The notes: generated by a model from the letters alone, not told the origin. A DNA stretch of 64,000 bases from Allobosea sp. CRIB-10 (GCF_900112185.1 NZ_FOKP01000002.1:62001-126000); one strand, 5' to 3'; positions 26,097 through 35,641 are shown, counted from the first letter of the stretch. Numbers and translations are program-made.

Positions 26097-26948
26097 TCAC
26101 ACAAAGGCGAGCGGCCGTCCTCCATGCGGATGGGCGATCACGCCGACCTCGACGCCGTAGATCATGCGCAGCACATCGGGGCGCACGATCTCGTCGGGCG
26201 TGCCGCGCGCGACGAGCCGGCCGGAATGCAGCGCTATGAGCTCGTCGCAGAAGCGAGCGGCCATGTTGACATCATGCAGTACGACGACGATGCCGAGGCC
26301 ATGCTCGTGCGACAAGCGCTGCACGAGCGTCAGCACCTCCATCTGATGGGCGAGGTCGAGCGCCGCGATCGGCTCGTCGAGCAGGAGGCATTCGGCATCC
26401 TGCGCCACCAGCATGGCGAGCCAGGCGCGCTGACGTTCGCCGCCCGACAAGGTATCGACGAGACGCTCGGCGAAGGGCTCGATATCGGTCAGCGCCATGG
26501 CCTCGCCGACCTTGTCGCGGTCGCGCTGGCCGAAGCGGCCGAGCGCACCGTGCCAGGGGTAGCGGCCGAGCGCGACCAGCTCCTTGACCAGCATGCCGGC
26601 GGCGGGCGGCGTCTGTTGCGGCAAGTAGGCGACCCGGCGCGCGAAGGCGCGGTTGTCCCAGCTCTCGATCGGGCGTCCGGCAAAACGCAGGACGCCGCGC
26701 GAGGGCTGCTGCTGCCGCGCCAGCAGCTTCACCATCGTCGACTTGCCCGATCCGTTGTGACCGAGGATGCCGATCACCTTGCCGGCACCCAGGTCGAGCG
26801 ACAGCGGTTCGAGCAGGACACGGTCCGCTATCGAGAAGCCGACCTCCTCGAGCGTGAACAGGGGGCCGCTCGTCTGCGGCCCCGCCTCGATCGCCCGGGG
26901 TGCGGCACCGAAGCGCCCGGCGGCGCTCGCAATCGCTTCAGTCTGCAT
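26097..26948 (-). CDS. siderophore ABC transporter ATP-binding protein (FhuC/FepC type)
   Basis: This 283-residue ATPase has Walker A GHNGSGKST, Q-loop YLPQQTPP, signature LSGGERQRAWLAM (the FhuC family wording), Walker B CLLLDEPIAALD and switch VLHDVN. It is the last gene of the siderophore uptake operon and its start overlaps the stop of the siderophore-interacting protein gene by one base. It powers the double permease at 28.0-30.0 kb and perhaps also serves the 13.6-16.9 kb receptor system. Confidence 0.93.
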   Translation of the reverse strand: MQTEAIASAAGRFGAAPRAIEAGPQTSGPLFTLEEVGFSIADRVLLEPLSLDLGAGKVIGILGHNGSGKSTMVKLLARQQQPSRGVLRFAGRPIESWDNRAFARRVAYLPQQTPPAAGMLVKELVALGRYPWHGALGRFGQRDRDKVGEAMALTDIEPFAERLVDTLSGGERQRAWLAMLVAQDAECLLLDEPIAALDLAHQMEVLTLVQRLSHEHGLGIVVVLHDVNMAARFCDELIALHSGRLVARGTPDEIVRPDVLRMIYGVEVGVIAHPHGGRPLAFV

Positions 26949-28027
26949 TACTCACCATGGTCGTGCACATCGGCGTGACCCCGGCGCCAATAGGCGGCGA
27001 CGAGATGGCGGTCCTTGGACAGCTGTTTTTCTGCCCGCAGATGCTTGCGGATGGCCCGTGCAGCGGCCTGTTCGCAACCGGCGAAGACGAAGGGGCTTCC
27101 CTGGTCCGGCAGGGCGATGCTGCGCACCGCCTGCGGCAGCAGATCGGTCGAGCCGGCCGGCGCGCCATCGCGATGCAACCAGGTCACCTCGATCATGGCT
27201 TTCGAAGCGATCTCCTGCTGCTCGGAGGCGTCAGCCACCTCGATCACGATGCTGGCCCGAGTAGAACTCGGCAATGTCTCGGCAATACGCGCGATCGCCG
27301 GCAGGGCTGTCTCGTCGCCGCAGAGCAGATACCAGTCGGCCGGGATCACGTCGCCGCCGCCTGGTCCGAGCAGGCCGACGCGATCGCCCGGCTTCGCCTC
27401 GCGCGCCCAGATCGAGCCCGGCGAGTCGTCATGCAGCACGACGTCGATGTCGAGCTCTCCGCGGGCATGATCGATCGATCGGATCGTGTAGGTCCGCTTC
27501 GCCAGCGCGTCGTCACCCTCCGGCCAGATCACCCGGCTGTCGGGCCCGACGCTGGGCCAGACCGGCTCGCGCCCGCGCGGCGGGATCAGGACGCGCACAT
27601 GCAGGCCGCCGCTGGTGAAGTGGCCGGGGTCGTCGCAGGCGACCGTGACGCGCCGCATCGCCGGGGTGATGTCGCGGGCGCCGCGCACGACGACCTCGCG
27701 GAAATACGGGATATGGGTCTCGCCGACCGCGTCTCCCTGCCAGTCCAGCGCGATGGTCTCGCCATCGGCGAATTCGACGAGATGGTCGGCGACCGAGGAT
27801 TTGACGACGAAGAGATAGCTTTTGGTCGGCGAGGTGACAGTGATGTCCAGCGCATTCGCTACAAGCGTCAACTGGACCGCTCCGAAGATCCCCTCAAGCC
27901 GGGCATTGTCGGTCTCTCGCGTGACTGTCCCATGGTCGACGAAGTGGTCGCAGAGCCGGTCGAGCATGCTGGCCGGGTTGATGAGCGCAACCCGGGCGCT
28001 GGCGTGCAGGGTGGTCTCGTCAGCCAT
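26948..28027 (-). CDS. siderophore-interacting protein (ferric-siderophore reductase) with N-terminal DUF2218 domain
   Basis: This 359-residue protein combines an N-terminal DUF2218-like domain (about 1-95) with an FAD-binding beta barrel (RRVTVACDDPGHF, KRTYTIRSID, VVLHDDSPGSIWA; about 115-230) and a C-terminal SIP domain (YLLCGDETALPAIARIAETL; FVFAGCEQAAARAIRKHL). The family reduces ferric siderophores in the cytoplasm to release iron. It overlaps the permease gene by 8 bp. The DUF2218-SIP fusion occurs in alphaproteobacteria and actinobacteria. Confidence 0.92.
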   Translation of the reverse strand: MADETTLHASARVALINPASMLDRLCDHFVDHGTVTRETDNARLEGIFGAVQLTLVANALDITVTSPTKSYLFVVKSSVADHLVEFADGETIALDWQGDAVGETHIPYFREVVVRGARDITPAMRRVTVACDDPGHFTSGGLHVRVLIPPRGREPVWPSVGPDSRVIWPEGDDALAKRTYTIRSIDHARGELDIDVVLHDDSPGSIWAREAKPGDRVGLLGPGGGDVIPADWYLLCGDETALPAIARIAETLPSSTRASIVIEVADASEQQEIASKAMIEVTWLHRDGAPAGSTDLLPQAVRSIALPDQGSPFVFAGCEQAAARAIRKHLRAEKQLSKDRHLVAAYWRRGHADVHDHGE

Positions 28028-30017
28028 GCCGGCTCCCTTTGCGATTCAACAGCCAGATCAGATAGGGGCCGCCGATCAGAGCCGCAAACAGCCCGGTCGG
28101 GACCTGATAGGGGAAGGCGACGAGACGCGCGAGCCAGTCGGCCAGGATCAGCAGGCCGCAGCCGATCAGGAGCGAGGCGACGAGCTGGTCGCGGGCACGC
28201 GCGAAGCCGCCCAGACGCGCCAGATGCGGCGCGATCAGCCCGATCAGGCTGAGCGGGCCGACCAATAGCGAGGCGACCGCCGTCGCCAAGGCCGCGAACG
28301 CAGCCAGGATGAGACGGCTGCCTGCGACGGAGAGGCCGAGGCTACGGCTCGCCGCCTCGCCCAAGGGCATCAGATCGAGCCAGCGCGTCGCCAGGAAAAG
28401 CGGCGCGATCAGCAGCAGGCAGGCGGCCAATCCGACCCAGACTTCGATCTCGCCGGCGCGGTTGGTCGAGCCCGAAAGCCAGGTCAGCAGCACATAGGCG
28501 CGCAAATCGCCCTTGGCGAGCGCCGTCGAGACCAGGGCCATGCAGAGCGCGCCCATGGCGATGCCGGCGAGCAGCAGACGCTGCGAGCCGATGCCCGGCC
28601 TGCCCGCCAGGACCAGCATGACGAGGAGGACGGCGAGCGAACCGCCGGCGATGCCGAGCAGCATCGAGAACGGGCTGAACGGCAGCAGCGCGAGCGCGAG
28701 CGTCAGGCCGACGCCGCCGCCGGCGCTGACGCCGAGCACCTCGGGTCCGGCCAACGGATTGGCGGTGAGGCGCTGCATCAGGCAGCCGGCGGCGCCGAGC
28801 AACGCCCCCGCGACGCCAGCCGCGACCAGGCGCGGACCACGGAAGGGCAGCAGCTCGGCGAAGAGACCGTCCATCGCGATCCCCCAGCCCTGCGGTCCGC
28901 GCCCGAGGACGAGGCCGAGCAGGGCGACAATCGCGACCGCCGCCGCGAGGCCGGCGAGTGCCGGCAGCGGACGCCCGATGCGATGCGTCGGTGTCATGGC
29001 ATCGACGGCTTGAGCAGGCGGGGCCGGCGGGACGCGGCGCATCAGCCACAGCAACAGCGGGCCGCCGAGCAGGGCGGTGGCGGCGCCGGTCGGAGCCAGA
29101 TCGTTGAAGCCGGAGCCGAGCAGCTGCACCGCGCTGTCGGTGATGGAGAGCAGCAGCGCCCCGACCGCCGGCGCCGCCAGGAGCAGCCGGCGCGGCGTGC
29201 GGGCCCCGAACTCGCGCGCCAGCGCCGGGGCGGCGAGGCCGACGAAGCCGATGACGCCGACCTCGGCGGTGACGCTGGCCGCGAGCCAGATCGCCACCGC
29301 GAGCACGGCGAAGCGGGCGGCATGTAGGGCGAGGCCGAGATTGCGGGCGATGCCATCGTCGAGCCCCAGCAGCGCGAGCGGACGCAATAGCAGCGCTGCC
29401 GCGAGCCAGCACAGCAGCAGGCGCGGGCCGAGCGCCAGAACCGCGTCCCAGCTCTGCTGGTGGAGCGAGCCGGCGCCCCAGATGAACAGCGAGAGCACAT
29501 AGTCGCCCTTGGCGAGGATGACGGTCGCGCTCAGGGCAGCGGCCAGCAGCGAGACGACCATGCCGGAGAGGACCACCGTCAGCGGCTCGAGCCCGCGCCG
29601 CCAGCTCAGCCCGAGCACGAGGGCGACGGCGAGGAAAGCGCCGGCGAGCGCGACGCCTTCGCGCGAGAAGACGATCGCTGCGGGAGCAAAGGCGGTCGCG
29701 ATGGTCAGCGCCAGTTGCGCGCCCGAGACGACGCCGAGCGTCGAGGCGTCGGCGATCGGATTACGCAGGACACGTTGCAACAGCAGACCGGCGAGCCCGA
29801 GCGCGGCGCCGCAGATCAACGCGGTGACGGAACGCGGGACGAGGCTGTGCCAGAGCAGGATATGGTCGAGCTGCCGTGCGAGCTCGGCCGATGCCGGCAC
29901 CGGCGGGCGCATCGTCATCACGGCGGCGAGCAGCGTCGCAGCCGCCAGCGTGGCGATCAGCCAGAGACCGGGATGGCGGCCCGGTCTGGAAGGTATCGCC
30001 ATGGCCGCCTCAGCCAT
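28020..30017 (-). CDS. double-length iron-siderophore ABC permease (FhuB type)
   Basis: This 665-residue protein consists of two homologous FecCD permease halves of about 330 residues, each with many TM segments and the hallmark sequences (PRSVTALICGAALGLAGLLLQ in the first, GPRLVAAGVAGALLGAAGCLMQ in the second). It therefore makes the whole membrane channel by itself. The preferred start is ATG 30017, overlapping the end of the binding protein gene by 8 bp. An upstream start at 30089 would overlap much more. Confidence 0.92.
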   Translation of the reverse strand: MAEAAMAIPSRPGRHPGLWLIATLAAATLLAAVMTMRPPVPASAELARQLDHILLWHSLVPRSVTALICGAALGLAGLLLQRVLRNPIADASTLGVVSGAQLALTIATAFAPAAIVFSREGVALAGAFLAVALVLGLSWRRGLEPLTVVLSGMVVSLLAAALSATVILAKGDYVLSLFIWGAGSLHQQSWDAVLALGPRLLLCWLAAALLLRPLALLGLDDGIARNLGLALHAARFAVLAVAIWLAASVTAEVGVIGFVGLAAPALAREFGARTPRRLLLAAPAVGALLLSITDSAVQLLGSGFNDLAPTGAATALLGGPLLLWLMRRVPPAPPAQAVDAMTPTHRIGRPLPALAGLAAAVAIVALLGLVLGRGPQGWGIAMDGLFAELLPFRGPRLVAAGVAGALLGAAGCLMQRLTANPLAGPEVLGVSAGGGVGLTLALALLPFSPFSMLLGIAGGSLAVLLVMLVLAGRPGIGSQRLLLAGIAMGALCMALVSTALAKGDLRAYVLLTWLSGSTNRAGEIEVWVGLAACLLLIAPLFLATRWLDLMPLGEAASRSLGLSVAGSRLILAAFAALATAVASLLVGPLSLIGLIAPHLARLGGFARARDQLVASLLIGCGLLILADWLARLVAFPYQVPTGLFAALIGGPYLIWLLNRKGSRHG

Positions 30018-30894
30018 GTGCCGGTCCCTTGGCCAGCAGCGCCTCCGCCAGAAGCCGGGCGAAGCGCCGCGCCGCCGGCAGGCCGCCATAGGGATTGATC
30101 GAGGCGAGTTGCAGCAGCCGCCCCTCGCGCAGATTTGGCAGGGTGTTCCAGAAGGCGCTGGCCGACAGCGTCTCCAGCGCGCCGGGCGGCACGGGCGGGA
30201 TCAGGGCGATCCAGGCGTCAGGCACACGCGCCAGTGCCTCCAGGCCGACCGGCGCCATGGCCGAATAGCTGGTATCGTCGCTCCAGGCATTGGCGAGGCC
30301 GAGCCGCTTCAGAACCTCGCCGAACATGCTGTCGGCGCCGAAGACGCGGAAATGCCTGGCGTCGCCGAGGTTGATCGGGATCACCGGACGCTGCGCGTGC
30401 GGCGTCAGCCGCTCGCGCAGGGCCGCGAACTCCGCCTCGGCTTCGGCGATGTAGCGCTCGGCCTCATCGCTCCTGCCGAGCCTTGCACCGATGCTGCGCA
30501 TCATCGCCGCCGCCGGCTCGTAGGGCGGTCGACCGGGCGCATAGATCGAGAAGCGCTCGACCGGCGCGATGCGGGTGAGCCTTGGCTCGGAGCTGACATA
30601 GAAGCTCGACGAGTAGATGAGTTCAGGGCGCGAGAGCAGCAGCAGCTCGAAATTGACCGTGCCGCGCAGGCCGAGATCGGTGACGCTCGGTGGAACCGCG
30701 GGCTCGACCGCGACCTCGCGGAACTGCAGCAGTTCGGGCGCGGCGGCCGGGGCGATGCCGAGTGCGAGCAGGGTCTCCAGCACCGACCAGTCGACGGTCG
30801 CGACGCGCAGGCCGACGGCATGAGCCGGATGCGGCAAGGCGGCCACCGCCAGAATGGCGAGCGCCTCGCGCCGTGTCGGGAGCCTCAAATTCAT
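30010..30894 (-). CDS. iron-siderophore ABC substrate-binding protein (FhuD type)
   Basis: This 294-residue protein starts MNLRLPTRREALAILAVAALP, a Tat-like signal peptide. It is followed by RVATVDWSVLETLLALGIAP, which is FhuD-like, and the lobe-linking helix and C-lobe with NLGDARHFRVFGADSMFGEVLKRLG. ATG 30894 is chosen because upstream in-frame sequence overlaps the receptor gene. It lies 74 bp after the receptor stop and upstream of the permease, in the same operon. Confidence 0.9.
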   Translation of the reverse strand: MNLRLPTRREALAILAVAALPHPAHAVGLRVATVDWSVLETLLALGIAPAAAPELLQFREVAVEPAVPPSVTDLGLRGTVNFELLLLSRPELIYSSSFYVSSEPRLTRIAPVERFSIYAPGRPPYEPAAAMMRSIGARLGRSDEAERYIAEAEAEFAALRERLTPHAQRPVIPINLGDARHFRVFGADSMFGEVLKRLGLANAWSDDTSYSAMAPVGLEALARVPDAWIALIPPVPPGALETLSASAFWNTLPNLREGRLLQLASINPYGGLPAARRFARLLAEALLAKGPAHG

Positions 30895-30968
30895 GGGTGC
30901 GGGTCTAGCATGGGCGAAGGCCGCAGCGGGGAGCAGCGGCCTTCCGATGACGTGCGGGTCCGTTGCCT

Positions 30969-33167
30969 CTACCACCGATAATTGGCCGAGACGGTGATGG
31001 TGCGGGCGTCGCCATAGCCGCAGCCCGACTGGCCGTTGCAGCTCTTCACATAGGCCTTGTCGAACAGGTTGGTGACGTTGAGCGCCATGCCCCAATTGCC
31101 GATCTGATAGCGGATCGCGGCATCGACAAGGGTCGCGGCCGGCACCTTCAGCGTGTTCTCGGCATTGGCGTAGGAGCTGCCGACATAGCGGACGCCAGCG
31201 CCGAGATCGAGCCCTTTGAAGACGCCCTCCGGCACGGTGTAGTCGAGCCAGGCCGAGGCGGTCACCTCAGGCACGACCACCGGGGTCTTGCCGACCAGCA
31301 GCGGGCGGGTGTCGCGCGTCGTCTTCAGGTCGAAGGCGGTGAAGGAGGCGAGCAGCTTCAGGTCCTTGGTGATGTTGGCCTTGGCCTCGAATTCGAAGCC
31401 GCGCGATGTCACCTCGCCGAGCTGCTGCTGGGCGAACGGGTTGAGAGCGGTCGGCGCCGGGTTCAGCACGTTGCGCTTGGTGATGTGGAAGACCGAGGCG
31501 GTGAGCAGCGCGTCGATGAAGCTCGGCTTGTACTTCACTCCGGCTTCGTATTGCTGGCCTTCCTCCGGGCGGAAGGGCTGGCCGGGGCCGCCGAGCAGAT
31601 TAGGGACGGCGTCGAAGACCGGGGTGAAGAAGGTCGCGGCGCTGACATAGGGGGTCAGCCCGTTGGCGAACTCGTAGCCGAGGCCGGCGCGCCCGCTCCA
31701 GGACGCCTCCTTCTTGTCATAGGTCGGCGAGAACAGCAGGCCGGCCGGGCTGACCGACTTCTTGTCGACATAGTCGTAGCGGCCGTTCAGCGTCACCAGC
31801 CAGCCGCCGCCGAAGCGGATCTGGTCCTGGGCGTAGAAGCCGATCTGGTGGTGCTTCAGGTCCTGGTTGAGATAGACGCCGGTCGGGCCCTGCGGCGCGC
31901 CGTAGACTGGATTGGTGATGCTGATCGTCGTCGCCCCGCCCGAGGCCTGGGTGTGGTCGATGTTGAAGTATTTGTAGTCGACGCCGAACAGCAGCGAATG
32001 CTCGAGCGGGCCGGTGACGAGCTTGCCGTCGATGCGGTTGTCGACCGTGAAGGTCCGTACCCGCGTGCGCTCCTGGAAGCCGATCCGATAGAGCCGGTAG
32101 TCGGGCCCGACCGGCTGCAGCCGGTCGCCGAAGGGTGCGTCGGGGCCGGAATAGCCGAAGCCGTAGGGGCCGAGCTGCGAGCCCTTCATCACGCCGTAGC
32201 GCAGGTTCTGGCTGAAGGTCCAGTTGTTGGCGAACTGGTGCTGGAACTCGTAGCCGAGCAGGGCCTGGGTGCGCTCCTGATCGTCGATCGAGGGCTCGCC
32301 ATAGAAGGCCTCGCGCCGGATCCTGCCGAAGGGCGCGTTCCTCACCGTGCCGACATAGGGCAGGAAGCCGCCGCCGACATGGACCTGGTCGAGCGCGGCA
32401 TACATGCCATAGGCGGTGAAGCGGGTCGCGCCATTGGGCTGGTAGCTGATCTGCGGCATGATCACACCGCGGAAATCCTTGGAGTAATCGGTGTACTGGT
32501 CACCGCCGGAGAGCCTGCCGGTCAGGCGGGTGCTCCAGACGCCCTGCTTGTCGCTGACGCCGATGTCGATGCCGGTATAGGCGTTGCCCCAATTGTTGAT
32601 GCCGGCCTCGAGATAGCCGAAATTCCTGCCGTTCGGGCGCTTGCTGACGAGGTTGACGATGCCGCCGGGCGTCGAGCCGCCATAGAGCACCGAGGCCGGG
32701 CCTTTCAGCACCTCGACGCGCTCGAGCAGGAAGGGATCGATCTGGAAGCCGCCGAAGCCGTAGGAATAGAGCTGCAGCCCGTCCATGAAGACGCCGGTCT
32801 GCGTCGCCTGGAAGCCGCGGATGAAGATCCAGTCGGTATCGGGATCGGGGCCGAAGGTCTGGGCGGCGACGCCGGCGGTGTAGCGCAGCGCTTCGTCGAC
32901 CTTGAGCGCCTTGCGGTCGTCGATCTCGTCGCGGCCGAGCACCGAGACGGCCTGCGGGATCGCGGTGATCGCCGTGTTCGCCTTGGAGCCGGTCGCCGAG
33001 CGGGTCGCGACATAGCCATTGACCGGGCCGGTCGTGGTGCCGCCCTCGCCCTCGACCGTGATGGTGTCGAGCTGGACCGTCGGAGCCGGCTGCACCTGCG
33101 CCATGGCTGCGCTCGCACTGAGCATGGCCAACGAGACAGTCGAACCAAGACTAAATCTAGACTTCAT
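30969..33167 (-). CDS. TonB-dependent siderophore receptor (FhuA/hydroxamate type)
   Basis: This 732-residue receptor has a signal peptide (MKSRFSLGSTVSLAMLSASAAMA). The plug includes VQLDTITVEGEGG, DWIFIRGFQATQTGVFMDG and RVEVLKGPASVLYGGSTPGGIVNLVSKRP, and the barrel ends ...ARTITVSANYRW with the terminal aromatic residue. FhuA-family wording suggests a hydroxamate siderophore. It is first in the operon and is divergent to the AraC regulator. ATG 33167 gives a clean leader, while 33206 lies in the promoter. Confidence 0.92.
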   Translation of the reverse strand: MKSRFSLGSTVSLAMLSASAAMAQVQPAPTVQLDTITVEGEGGTTTGPVNGYVATRSATGSKANTAITAIPQAVSVLGRDEIDDRKALKVDEALRYTAGVAAQTFGPDPDTDWIFIRGFQATQTGVFMDGLQLYSYGFGGFQIDPFLLERVEVLKGPASVLYGGSTPGGIVNLVSKRPNGRNFGYLEAGINNWGNAYTGIDIGVSDKQGVWSTRLTGRLSGGDQYTDYSKDFRGVIMPQISYQPNGATRFTAYGMYAALDQVHVGGGFLPYVGTVRNAPFGRIRREAFYGEPSIDDQERTQALLGYEFQHQFANNWTFSQNLRYGVMKGSQLGPYGFGYSGPDAPFGDRLQPVGPDYRLYRIGFQERTRVRTFTVDNRIDGKLVTGPLEHSLLFGVDYKYFNIDHTQASGGATTISITNPVYGAPQGPTGVYLNQDLKHHQIGFYAQDQIRFGGGWLVTLNGRYDYVDKKSVSPAGLLFSPTYDKKEASWSGRAGLGYEFANGLTPYVSAATFFTPVFDAVPNLLGGPGQPFRPEEGQQYEAGVKYKPSFIDALLTASVFHITKRNVLNPAPTALNPFAQQQLGEVTSRGFEFEAKANITKDLKLLASFTAFDLKTTRDTRPLLVGKTPVVVPEVTASAWLDYTVPEGVFKGLDLGAGVRYVGSSYANAENTLKVPAATLVDAAIRYQIGNWGMALNVTNLFDKAYVKSCNGQSGCGYGDARTITVSANYRW

Positions 33168-33238
33168 CTTTTGCGTGTAGCACATTTCCAATCCCGGCCC
33201 CAGCAAATGCCGCCATCTCAGAACTGATCAAATTTAGA

Positions 33239-33327
33239 ATCGTTCAAAGGCGGAGTTCAGCTTTCCGTTGGGCAATATCAGCAACGCGCAGGGCAGGATT
33301 GATCGTTCCTGTCATGCATTGAACGAT
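33239..33327. promoter_or_regulatory. cluster of ATCGTTC/GAACGAT repeats between the receptor and AraC genes
   Basis: ATCGTTCAA lies at 33239-33247, ATCGTTC at 33302-33308 and TTGAACGAT at 33319-33327. The last two form an inverted pair with 12 bases between the half sites. Spacing and repetition suggest binding sites for the divergent AraC-type activator, placed between it and the receptor operon. The region is AT-rich from 33165 to 33245. Confidence 0.5.
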
Positions 33328-33414
33328 CTTGGGCGCGAGTCTACAATTGCCTTGACCACGTTGCATTTTGATCACGCGCCGCAAGGCGATTCCTCGCCGC
33401 TCCGGAGGCTAGCC

Positions 33415-34299
33415 ATGGGTTTCCAGCCGCGCATGCGTTCGGTCCGCGAAGGCATCAGTGTCATCGGTTCGCTGAAATATCGGGTCTGGAACGGCGTCGT
33501 CGCCGATCTCTGGCAGGCTGAATGCCAGGCTGGCGCCAGCGGCGAATATGTCTCGGAGCATCCACGCCTGTTCGTGGTGCTCGACAAGGTCGGCGGCCAT
33601 TTCGAGACGCGGCTCGACCCCAACGAGCCCGGCATTTCCAGCAGCGCGCGCGCCAACGCCATCAGCTTCATGCCGGCCGGCGTGCCGGTCTGGGGACGCA
33701 CGCAGCAGCGCATGCGCATCCGCCATCTCGACCTGCATTTCGACGCCGAAACCGTCAGCGAGCGGCTGGGCGAGGCCTTGTCGCCGGAGCGGCTGGCGCA
33801 GCCGCGCATCGCCTTCTCGAATCCGCGCATCCTGACGCTGGCGCGCCTGATCGCAGGCGAATGCGCCGAGCCGGACGCGCGGCACGACCTCTATGGCGAT
33901 GGACTCGTGCTCGCGGTGCTGATCGACCTCTTCGGCATACGCGCCAGCGCGCCGCGCCGGCGCACGCCGCTGAGCAATTGGCAGCTCAAGGCCGTGACCG
34001 ATCATATCACCGAGCACGCCGCAGGCACGATCCGGCTGCAGGACCTCGCCGCGCTCGTCGGCATGTCGCAATCGCATTTCAGCCACGCCTTCAAGGCCTC
34101 GACCGGGCTGCCGCCGCATCAATGGCAGCTCAAGGCGCGGATCGAGCGCGGCCAGCGCCTGCTCGCGTCGGGCGAACGGCCGCTGACCGAGATCGCGGCC
34201 GATGCCGGCTTCTCCGACCAGGCCCATTTCACCCGCGTCTTCCGGCGCATGGTCGGCGAGACGCCGGCCGCCTGGCGCCGCGGCGCCCTGGGCGGATAG
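33415..34299 (+). CDS. AraC-family transcriptional regulator
   Basis: This 294-residue protein starts at ATG 33415, which has a strong CCGGAGG 7 nt upstream. The earlier TTG at 33268 has none and would place the operator repeats inside the gene. The C-terminal two helix-turn-helix units are IRLQDLAALVGMSQSHFSHAF and LTEIAADAGFSDQAHFTRVFRR. The N-terminal sensor part is of the type commonly found beside siderophore receptor genes. It probably activates the receptor-transporter operon when its siderophore is present. Confidence 0.9.
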   Translation: MGFQPRMRSVREGISVIGSLKYRVWNGVVADLWQAECQAGASGEYVSEHPRLFVVLDKVGGHFETRLDPNEPGISSSARANAISFMPAGVPVWGRTQQRMRIRHLDLHFDAETVSERLGEALSPERLAQPRIAFSNPRILTLARLIAGECAEPDARHDLYGDGLVLAVLIDLFGIRASAPRRRTPLSNWQLKAVTDHITEHAAGTIRLQDLAALVGMSQSHFSHAFKASTGLPPHQWQLKARIERGQRLLASGERPLTEIAADAGFSDQAHFTRVFRRMVGETPAAWRRGALGG

Positions 34300-34723
34300 C
34301 GAACTGGGTGAGCCCGCAGACAGCGATCAAACGCTCGAAGCGCATTCACCGCAAGCCGGACAGACTCGTTCCGTCCGGCGCTTCCGCCAGCGCGACGAGG
34401 CCTGCCCGCGCAGCGATGCACTTATAGATTTAACGACATTGCCGTTGCGCGCCACCGGAAATGACGTAAGGTCATTATCCCTAGGAAGCGGCGTGCCGGG
34501 AGACGTCTCGAACGGCAGCTCTCCCCGCGGCCGGAGCGACGATCTGGTCGATCGGGCGCCTTTCACCAACGAGCGGAGTTCAGAGTTCCCGCCTTCGCCA
34601 AGACGACGTACGGCTCCGCGTTCGTAGCGGGCCTGACCATCACCGCTCAGCTTTTTTGCGCGGCTCTGCGCGGGCCGTGCGGATCGCGAAACGCCGCAAG
34701 CGTGCATATCGAAGGGGAAAGCG
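34300..34723. other. 424-bp intergenic region without a recognised gene
   Basis: I see no convincing gene here. A small perfect inverted repeat, ATGAC-GTAAG-GTCAT, lies at 34461-34475 in a locally AT-rich patch and may be a regulatory site of the following gene. The region has no obvious terminator after the AraC gene. Confidence 0.4.
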
Positions 34724-35641
34724 ATGAGCACGGCACGACAGATGGACGCCAAATGGAATGACAGCCTGGGCGAGATGCGCGCGCTGCACGACCAACTCAA
34801 CATCGTGGCGCCGCAGGGGAATGCGACGCAGCCAACCTTCAAGGATGCGGCGCTCAAGACCTTGCTCGACGGGATCGATACAGACAATTTCATCGCCTGG
34901 CCCGAGCTTCATGAGATCGATCTGCGGTTGATCGAGCTGATGCCCGATCCGATGGTCGGCGCCCAGTTCGCCGGCCGCCGGTCGCAGGCCTCGGCAGCCA
35001 GCCTCGCCTCGGCGGCCGCGCTCGAGACCGAGTTCAACAAAAACGGCCAGACAGCGGACGGACGCAAGGCGGTGCTCGCGCAATTGGCCAAGGACATGCA
35101 GGCGGCTGCGACGCTCAGGCGCGTGAACCGCAAGGCGAGGAAGGAACTGACCGGGAAACTGAACCGGCTTGCGCTATTGCTGTTCGCCGCCCCGATTGCG
35201 TTCCTGCTGCTCTATTGGGTGTTCTTCGGCTTGGCCGGTGCGGCCGGCCGCCTTCACATCTTCCTCGTCGTCTGGTTCGGGGTCATCGGCGCCTGCATGT
35301 CGCGTTTGATCGCGATCCAGGGGGCCGACATCGACTATGACGATCTGGTCTCGGGCTTCTCGACCTGGGGCATCGGCGTGAGGCTGATCTTCGGCGGTGC
35401 GGCGGCGCTCGTTCTCTACCTGATGATCACAGGCCATTTGCTGGGGGGCGACATCTTCCCGGCCAAGGAGTTTTCGGTCTTCACGCGCAAGATCCCCGCC
35501 GGAAAGGACTGGCTCGTGGTCGTTCCCTCCATCGACCTGGCCAAGCTGCTCGTCTGGTCGGCGATAGCCGGCTTCTCGGAGCGTCTCGTACCGGACCAGT
35601 TCACGCGCCTTCAAGGCACCTTGAACAAGGGAGCGCCGTAG
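34724..35641 (+). CDS. uncharacterised membrane protein with a C-terminal GFSER motif
   Basis: This 305-residue protein starts after AAGGGGAAAGCG. The N-terminal part (1-145) is soluble and helical. Three TM segments follow at about 149-171, 177-198 and 219-240. A weaker hydrophobic stretch (271-284) leads into AGFSERLVPDQF, a motif I know from several predicted bacterial membrane proteins of unknown role. No enzyme motif is visible. It stands alone between the AraC gene and tRNA-Thr on its own transcript. I do not recognise a function. Confidence 0.75.
   Translation: MSTARQMDAKWNDSLGEMRALHDQLNIVAPQGNATQPTFKDAALKTLLDGIDTDNFIAWPELHEIDLRLIELMPDPMVGAQFAGRRSQASAASLASAAALETEFNKNGQTADGRKAVLAQLAKDMQAAATLRRVNRKARKELTGKLNRLALLLFAAPIAFLLLYWVFFGLAGAAGRLHIFLVVWFGVIGACMSRLIAIQGADIDYDDLVSGFSTWGIGVRLIFGGAAALVLYLMITGHLLGGDIFPAKEFSVFTRKIPAGKDWLVVVPSIDLAKLLVWSAIAGFSERLVPDQFTRLQGTLNKGAP

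Noticed and set aside
30963..33227. 754-codon plus-strand open frame opposite the second TonB receptor
   Set aside because: Antisense shadow of a well-supported receptor gene. The same applies to the long frames opposite IorB, ptsP and clpB.
33268..33414. TTG start of the AraC regulator 49 codons upstream
   Set aside because: It has no ribosome-binding site and would place the inverted repeats inside the coding region. ATG 33415 has a strong CCGGAGG.
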